A stretch of 10,648 bases of DNA from Candidatus Gerdarchaeota archaeon (lineage in GTDB: Archaea > Asgardarchaeota > Heimdallarchaeia > JABLTI01): assembly GCA_016839405.1 (NCBI GenBank), contig JAEOUJ010000414.1, positions 1 through 10,648 on the forward strand, written 5' to 3'. Shown here piece by piece: positions 6,355 to 10,648 of the stretch. A model generated the notes under the pieces. The model was not told the origin of the DNA. It was given only the letters and a program-made list of their open reading frames with translations, and made no database searches. Positions within the stretch are counted from its first letter, which is position 1. Each line of letters starts with the position of its first letter. The translations under genes were made by a program, and so were the position numbers.

Positions 6355-6744
6355 GTGATGCTTGGTAAAGATCTTGATGTTACACCAATGGAAGTTTTTT
6401 TCTTAATGGTATTGAATATACCAGAATCACTCTCAGGTTCTGAGATTGTTCAAAAAATAAAGGAAAATTTAGGTATTAATTGGACCCCATCAGCAGGTGC
6501 TACATATAAAATACTACAATCAATAGAAAGTAAAGGATTCATTCAAGAGACAACAAAAGAAGAAGAAAGAAAAGATCAAAGGATTAGAACCTATACTCTA
6601 ACAGAGAAAGGGAAAGAAATTTTGCCTACAATTTCTTCTCGCATTCTTAAAATTGCTTTTTTTGCAGATTCTTGTTGTTCAAATATTGATATTGAAAAAA
6701 GGGATATTAGGATAATTAAAATTAATAGAGAAAAAGAAGGATAA
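6355..6744 (+). CDS. PadR-family regulator with a vicinal cysteine pair
   Basis: This winged-helix transcription regulator has 129 residues if GTG 6355 is used, or 128 from the ATG at 6358, which I prefer for its spacing to GAGAG. The PadR fold is visible: MEVFFLMVL helix 1, SGSEIVQKI, then WTPSAGATYKILQSIESKGFIQ (recognition helix region, 43-64) and the wing RTYTLTEKGKEIL (78-90). Helix 4 (about 91-105) is short, with the dimer arm ending in ADSCCSN. C107 and C108 are the only cysteines. A near-C-terminal adjacent pair resembles arsenic-binding sites in some ArsR proteins, but sits here on a PadR scaffold. It is divergent from arsM and probably autoregulated through the shared operator. The family is secure; metalloid sensing is inference. 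Confidence 0.88.
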   Translation: MMLGKDLDVTPMEVFFLMVLNIPESLSGSEIVQKIKENLGINWTPSAGATYKILQSIESKGFIQETTKEEERKDQRIRTYTLTEKGKEILPTISSRILKIAFFADSCCSNIDIEKRDIRIIKINREKEG

Positions 6745-6750
6745 AAGAAG

Positions 6751-7593
6751 CTAATTGTAAAGAGAATTATTAGTGTATATCTTTTGATCAACTATTAATG
6801 GACTAGTAGGAGATGATTTTAATTTATAAAACCTAACAAATAATTCTATAAAAATGCTCATGTAAGAAAGATAAAAAATTGCTTCTGATGTTAAATAAAG
6901 AAAATAGCAAATCATTAATGTTCTTTCAGTAGAGGAATGACCATAAAAAATACTGTGACCATTTCCAATTATTATGCTTTGATAAATCCAGGAAAGTATA
7001 AGAAGAATTGGTGAAATATAAAATCTATTTTTAATTAATCCGATTGTCTCTCTCACTTTGTTATAGGTAAGATTGATCAAGTAGAATGATATTAATGCTA
7101 AGACTAGTGTTAATCTAAATATTAGTATATGAACTGTATGATCTCCTGCCATCTTATTAATATGATTTCCAATTGTTAGTAATGCACCAACTTCTATAAA
7201 ACCTTGATTGCTATTGTCAGGACCAAATAAAAAGATATTAATATATTCACTTGGAATTAAATAAAGCACCATTGAAAGAACAAATAAACCTATGAATAAA
7301 ATAGAAATAATACCAACAATCTTTGTTTTTGGTTTTAAGAATGTATAGAGATAAATCTGTGATACTAAAATCAAGATAAATGCAACTAATAAAAATCCAT
7401 AAAGGATGTAATAGAAATATGATAATCCTTCATATGAACTCCCGCCAATGTCTATATTTCGTGCATCAGTAGATATTAAAATTAATTTATCTAAAAATAA
7501 CATAAAATAAATTAAAATGCCTATTAATGCTCCAAAAATCATCAAAAAACGCGCATTCCTAAAGTTTGGATTAATCTCCTTTTCTATGTTCAT
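6751..7593 (-). CDS. Polytopic membrane protein of unknown function
   Basis: This is a 280-residue integral membrane protein that I do not recognise. Hydrophobic segments lie at about 16-40, 58-84, 92-113, 154-175, 191-211 and 225-256, the last long enough for two. Between helices 3 and 4 a loop of about 40 residues (114-153) holds GNHINKMAGDHTVH, and after helix 5 comes GNGHSIFYGHSS. H144, H152, H155, H213 and H219 therefore cluster at membrane edges, which could suit metal or haem ligands but proves nothing. The tail from 257 is polar. The ATG (7591-7593) follows AGGTG by 8 nt. The gene is convergent with padR, only 6 nt separating their stops, so it does not share that promoter. Its role relative to arsM is unknown. 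Confidence 0.8.
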   Translation of the reverse strand: MNIEKEINPNFRNARFLMIFGALIGILIYFMLFLDKLILISTDARNIDIGGSSYEGLSYFYYILYGFLLVAFILILVSQIYLYTFLKPKTKIVGIISILFIGLFVLSMVLYLIPSEYINIFLFGPDNSNQGFIEVGALLTIGNHINKMAGDHTVHILIFRLTLVLALISFYLINLTYNKVRETIGLIKNRFYISPILLILSWIYQSIIIGNGHSIFYGHSSTERTLMICYFLYLTSEAIFYLSYMSIFIELFVRFYKLKSSPTSPLIVDQKIYTNNSLYN

Positions 7594-7628
7594 TATAGAA
7601 ACACCTATCAGAAAATTGTAGTATACTC

Positions 7629-7636
7629 TTAATAAA
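7629..7636 (-). promoter_or_regulatory. TATA box of the unknown membrane-protein gene
   Basis: The minus strand reads TTTATTAA within a CTTTATTAAG context, 36-43 nt before the ATG. The predicted start near 7610 keeps the AGGTG site in a leader of about 15 nt. Confidence 0.4.
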
Positions 7637-7643
7637 GTACTTG

Positions 7644-7650
7644 AAAAAAA
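7644..7650 (-). terminator. Oligo-T after the methyltransferase gene
   Basis: T7 on the minus strand lies about 45 nt past the methyltransferase stop at 7694, before the next gene's TATA box. It is plausible as a terminator but not supported by any stem. Confidence 0.35.
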
Positions 7651-7693
7651 TTTTCATTACTTTTAGAAATTTATGATTTAATTTGATCAATTA

Positions 7694-8755
7694 CTATTTA
7701 TTTTGTACATATATGAAATAACGCTTTTGCAAGTCATTCTCGAAATTACTGATAACTTGTTTACCACCATTAATCCTATCATCTATAATATCCAAATTTC
7801 CTTCCTTTTCAAATTGTTCTCGTAATTCTTCACCAACAGTAATTTTTTGTTTCCAAATGTCTATAGCGTTTTGACTTATCTCAATTGTTTCATAAATGAA
7901 ATCGTTCTGTTCTAAGTATTTACCAAAATCACTATTCTCTAATACAATAGATTCGATTGGATCAGATTGTTTTCTAAATAAAACATAGAAAATGCCCATT
8001 TTACCATTTGGTTTTAAAATATCTTTTAATTTCTTGATTACTGGTTCCAAATCATCGATCCAATATAATACATCGAGAGCAATAATAACATCAAAAGAAG
8101 CTGATGGAAAATTTAACTCATTAATATCCATTACTTCAAAACTCAATTTGTCATTTGTTTTGGTGTTATTTTGTGCCCAATCAATTGCCTTTTGTGAGGA
8201 GTCTATTCCAATTATTTTTGAATCTGAAATTTGAGCTATATATTCAGTAATTTTCCCTAAACCACAACCTAAATCTAAAATAGCATCATTAGAATTTAAA
8301 TTCATTTTTTCTAATAATAAATTCAATTGTTGCATATCAATTACATTAAATTGTAAAAGATTTTTACCATAAGCACCTTTACAGAATTGCGCATAAGCAT
8401 CACTATTAGCACAACGAATTAGTAGATCATCATAAAGTTCACTTGACCATTTTGATTTAATTTTCTTACCAATTGTTGTTCCAGATTCAGTTAAATCATA
8501 AATACCTGAATCTTCAATAATCATTTTTTTATTTAGAAGTGATTTGAAAATGGAAAGAAGTTCATTAATTTGATCCCCCAAACGTCTTTTGCTAATGATT
8601 TTAATACCTTCTTCATTTAATTTTATTCTATGATTATCACCTACAAGATATTCATCTGTTTCTGAATCTTTTGGATATTGCTTTATGCTAAATAGAATAC
8701 CCAAAATCGTTTGTTCACTTTCTGATAATTTATTCAAATAAGATTCCTTATTCAT
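7694..8755 (-). CDS. Winged-helix/SAM-dependent methyltransferase fusion
   Basis: This soluble protein is 353 residues from the ATG at 8753-8755, which has AGGAG at 8764-8768 with 8 nt spacing. The longer frame from 8836 adds 27 residues without a ribosome site and is unlikely. Residues about 10-105 look like a winged helix (SESEQTILGILFSI, then LLNKKMIIEDSGIYDLTESG as wing). The middle carries ANSDAYAQFCKGAYGKNLLQFN, a segment I associate with one class I methyltransferase group. It is followed by motif I AILDLGCGLG (158-167), IIGIDSS (181-187) and ALDVLYWIDD (226-235, post-motif II). The C-terminus has a helical cap and strand KRYFIYVQ. Substrate unknown. The DNA-binding-like N-terminus suggests a substrate-recognition module or regulator; I cannot decide which. 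Confidence 0.85.
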   Translation of the reverse strand: MNKESYLNKLSESEQTILGILFSIKQYPKDSETDEYLVGDNHRIKLNEEGIKIISKRRLGDQINELLSIFKSLLNKKMIIEDSGIYDLTESGTTIGKKIKSKWSSELYDDLLIRCANSDAYAQFCKGAYGKNLLQFNVIDMQQLNLLLEKMNLNSNDAILDLGCGLGKITEYIAQISDSKIIGIDSSQKAIDWAQNNTKTNDKLSFEVMDINELNFPSASFDVIIALDVLYWIDDLEPVIKKLKDILKPNGKMGIFYVLFRKQSDPIESIVLENSDFGKYLEQNDFIYETIEISQNAIDIWKQKITVGEELREQFEKEGNLDIIDDRINGGKQVISNFENDLQKRYFIYVQNK

Positions 8756-8763
8756 AAGAATAA

Positions 8764-8768
8764 CTCCT
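8764..8768 (-). promoter_or_regulatory. Ribosome binding site deciding the methyltransferase start
   Basis: The minus strand reads AGGAG, 8 nt before ATG 8753-8755. This is the strongest evidence that the gene starts here and not at the upstream in-frame ATG. A TATA-like TTTTTAAAA near 8794-8802 would start transcription just ahead of it. Confidence 0.65.
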
Positions 8769-8848
8769 GAACTTGTTTTTAGTATATAATTCCTAATTTT
8801 AAAAATATCAATAACTCTGAAAGAAATAAAATTCATTTTTTTTAACTA

Positions 8849-8860
8849 AAAATATTTATA
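8849..8860 (+). promoter_or_regulatory. Candidate TATA box of the acyltransferase-like gene
   Basis: AATATTTATAGG lies about 55 nt before the ATG at 8912, predicting a leader of about 30 nt that includes AGGAGA (8898-8903). Read on the minus strand the same stretch gives CCTATAAATATT, so it might also serve the divergent methyltransferase gene. Confidence 0.45.
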
Positions 8861-8911
8861 GGTATAAGAGAAGTGGATTTGGGATTTATTTTTCTTCAGG
8901 AGATAATAATT

Positions 8912-10648
8912 ATGGAAAGCAGTGTTTCCATTGAAACATCAAGAAATCAAATAAAAGGAAGTAAAAGATTTGCTACCTTAGATTTCGGTCGAGGAATAGC
9001 GATCTTCTTAATGGTAGCAATGCATATAATTAGTTATGCTTTAAACATTCAAGAAAAACTAGATAATATTAATAATCTAAAAGTCATAAATCTGGTGGCT
9101 TTAGTACTTTTACCTTTTTATGGTGGATTAGCAGGCTTCTTTCTAATAGTTTCAGCAGCAAGCAATATGGTTAGTATGTACAAAGATCTTGATCATGGGA
9201 ATTCAATAAGAAATATCGTTTTAAAACAAGTAATTGGAGGATTACTTTTACTAGTTTTTGCCATGTTATGTGAAGGATTAATTGGTTATCATGGAGCATT
9301 TGGAAATTTTTTCAAATATCTTGATGATCCTGCAAGATATTTCCAATATAATCCTTTATCAAATTATGAGCATTTTGGAGAAATTGTTGATTATAATTGG
9401 CAAGTATTGCTCTGGCGATGGAACCATTTTGAAACAATTCACACAATCGCTTGGTGCTTAATTCTTAATGGTTGTGTTCAGGGATTACTTTCTCTTAAGA
9501 AAAATTGGCAAAATAGAAGACGTATGATTATTTCTTATGCAGTTTTAGCTTTTATTATAGTAGCTTTAACACAACCTGTATGGATGTTAGTTAATAGAAT
9601 TGTTCCAGGTTATCCTTTTGAACTGATTCCTTCTACAGGTAATATGTCATACGTACCTGTTTTAGGTGAAGATAGTTGGTGGCGGATAGTGAGTGCTCCT
9701 TTTTTAAGTGTTCTTGCAGCTCCAATGGAGCCAATCTTCCCATATCTCGCAGTATCTTTCATAGGCAGCATCATTGGAATAGCTATTACAAAACCTAGAG
9801 AGAAAATAAACAAGAATTTCCCAAAAAATATGTTCTTAGTAGGATTAGGTATGTTTATTCCTGGTTTTGCAGGTGTTATTATAATTATCATTAATGTTTT
9901 AGGTTCATTAGGTTTTGATGAAGCTGCTGGATTATACCAATATTTACCTTATCATAGGCATTGGACTTCTGATTTCAAAAATTATCTGCCAATATTTTCA
10001 TGGTTACCGCAATTTCTGTGTTTAACTGGCTTTAGTGTAATGCTGATAATGTTGCTTTTTAGATTAATAGAATATCGAGGAAAAAGCAAAGCATTTTCTG
10101 ATAAAACAAAGTTTATACGACGATTTGGAACAGTAGCTTTTTCGAATTATAATAATCAGTGGATTTATTATATAATATTCTTTTTAACTTCTCTAGCTAT
10201 CAATAGAGATGCATATGTTAAACTTTATTGGGCAGGAACATTTCTAACAATTTTTATTACATTAATTATTTATCATCTATTATTACTGGGTTGGGAAAAA
10301 ATAAAATACATTGGTTCATTGGAATGGTTAATTAGAACTTTTACCAACAATGTTATTCCATTACGAAGGAAAAGATTTGATCCATCAGTTAAGTGGTGGC
10401 AAAGAGGACAAATTGATGTAGAAAGAATGTTCAATAATCCTGAATGGATTAATCTGAATGATATTGAGGATAATAACGAAGCAATAAATGAAAAAATGCC
10501 TACAGAACAAAGAGATTCAAAATTTGCATTGATATTATCAATAGTCGGTTTGGTTACAATAATATTTAATGCAGCAAGCATTATTGGTTTATTTGTTTCT
10601 TTAAATGCTCGAAAAACTGAAGGAATAAACAAACGTAATAAAGCAGCA
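8912..10648 (+). CDS. DUF418/DUF1624-like membrane acyltransferase candidate, cut at right edge
   Basis: This frame is open for 579 codons from ATG 8912 to the window end without a stop. AGGAGA at 8898-8903 is well spaced. The protein is polytopic, with about ten helices before residue 460. The start RFATLDFGRGIAIFLMVAMH (19-38) fits the D-x-x-RG-x-A-x-x-x-M pattern of the DUF418/DUF1624 and heparan-glucosaminide acetyltransferase-like group. H38 lies in the helix where related enzymes carry a functional His. Other family-like parts are HFETIHTIAW (172-181), PMEPIFPYLAVSFIGSIIG (271-289), FRLIEY, RRFGTVAFSNYNNQW (403-417) and GSLEWLIRTFT (468-478), which normally ends such proteins. Here about 100 residues follow: a charged linker and another helix (about 537-563), then a basic stretch. 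It may acylate a surface glycan or lipid; this is inferred from the fold only. Confidence 0.8.
   Translation, partial: MESSVSIETSRNQIKGSKRFATLDFGRGIAIFLMVAMHIISYALNIQEKLDNINNLKVINLVALVLLPFYGGLAGFFLIVSAASNMVSMYKDLDHGNSIRNIVLKQVIGGLLLLVFAMLCEGLIGYHGAFGNFFKYLDDPARYFQYNPLSNYEHFGEIVDYNWQVLLWRWNHFETIHTIAWCLILNGCVQGLLSLKKNWQNRRRMIISYAVLAFIIVALTQPVWMLVNRIVPGYPFELIPSTGNMSYVPVLGEDSWWRIVSAPFLSVLAAPMEPIFPYLAVSFIGSIIGIAITKPREKINKNFPKNMFLVGLGMFIPGFAGVIIIIINVLGSLGFDEAAGLYQYLPYHRHWTSDFKNYLPIFSWLPQFLCLTGFSVMLIMLLFRLIEYRGKSKAFSDKTKFIRRFGTVAFSNYNNQWIYYIIFFLTSLAINRDAYVKLYWAGTFLTIFITLIIYHLLLLGWEKIKYIGSLEWLIRTFTNNVIPLRRKRFDPSVKWWQRGQIDVERMFNNPEWINLNDIEDNNEAINEKMPTEQRDSKFALILSIVGLVTIIFNAASIIGLFVSLNARKTEGINKRNKAA

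Noticed and set aside
6591..6791. Minus-strand frame of 66 codons overlapping padR
   Set aside because: It covers the PadR wing and Cys pair region and the end of the next gene, and has no ribosome site.
7992..8234. Plus-strand frame of 80 codons
   Set aside because: It is antisense to the methyltransferase motif I region.
8756..8836. N-terminal extension of the methyltransferase from an ATG at 8836
   Set aside because: It has no ribosome site, while AGGAG is correctly spaced before the internal ATG at 8755. The likely TATA elements also fall within or too near the extension.
9610..10632. Two minus-strand frames (9610-9891 and 10273-10632)
   Set aside because: Both are antisense to the open 579-codon membrane-protein frame, which has a good ribosome site and family-like motifs.

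Overview
The window looks like archaeal chromosome. It is strongly AT-rich, and most genes carry TTTATAAA-type TATA boxes about 25 nt before the expected transcription start. Stop codons are often followed by oligo-T rather than by GC-rich hairpins, and several genes have short leaders with AGGAG or AGGTG ribosome sites. The gene content (PadR regulator, archaeal-type ArsM, HEAT-repeat protein, secreted DJ-1/PfpI protein with a C-terminal anchor, zinc-ribbon membrane protein) would suit an Asgard (Lokiarchaeia-like) or other mesophilic low-GC archaeon. That placement is inference; no rRNA or other marker gene is present.

The window holds eleven genes: eight with a recognisable family or domain fold, one (the DUF418-like membrane protein) only probably assigned, and two membrane proteins of unknown function. 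There is no RNA gene, transposon or CRISPR array that I can support, and no gene-free gap exceeds about 200 nt. From left to right: a short-chain dehydrogenase cut by the left edge (-); a double zinc-ribbon protein with three membrane helices (+); a metallo-beta-lactamase-fold hydrolase (-); an Ldh2-type malate/lactate dehydrogenase homologue (+); a membrane-anchored extracytoplasmic DJ-1/PfpI protein (-); a small HEAT-repeat protein (-); arsenite methyltransferase ArsM (-); a PadR-family regulator (+); a polytopic membrane protein of unknown function (-); a winged-helix/SAM-methyltransferase fusion (-); and a large DUF418/DUF1624-like membrane acyltransferase candidate cut by the right edge (+). 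Most genes seem to be transcribed singly from their own promoters, so this is a patchwork and not one long operon.

The clearest functional unit is the divergent arsM-padR pair (5288-6744). The two genes face away from each other across 146 nt. That gap contains two identical TATA boxes and, exactly between them, three AATATT cores spaced 13 bp apart, including a perfect 19-bp dyad. The PadR protein has only two cysteines, and they are adjacent, as in soft-metal-binding sites. I infer a metalloid-responsive PadR switch controlling arsenic methylation. The ArsM itself has Ser where most relatives have the first catalytic-site Cys.

A second regulatory structure lies at 4549-4631, upstream of the DJ-1 gene: a 22-bp tandem repeat with GAGA/TCTC dyads abutting its TATA box. 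The rest of the window is ordinary metabolic or unassigned membrane-protein coding sequence.
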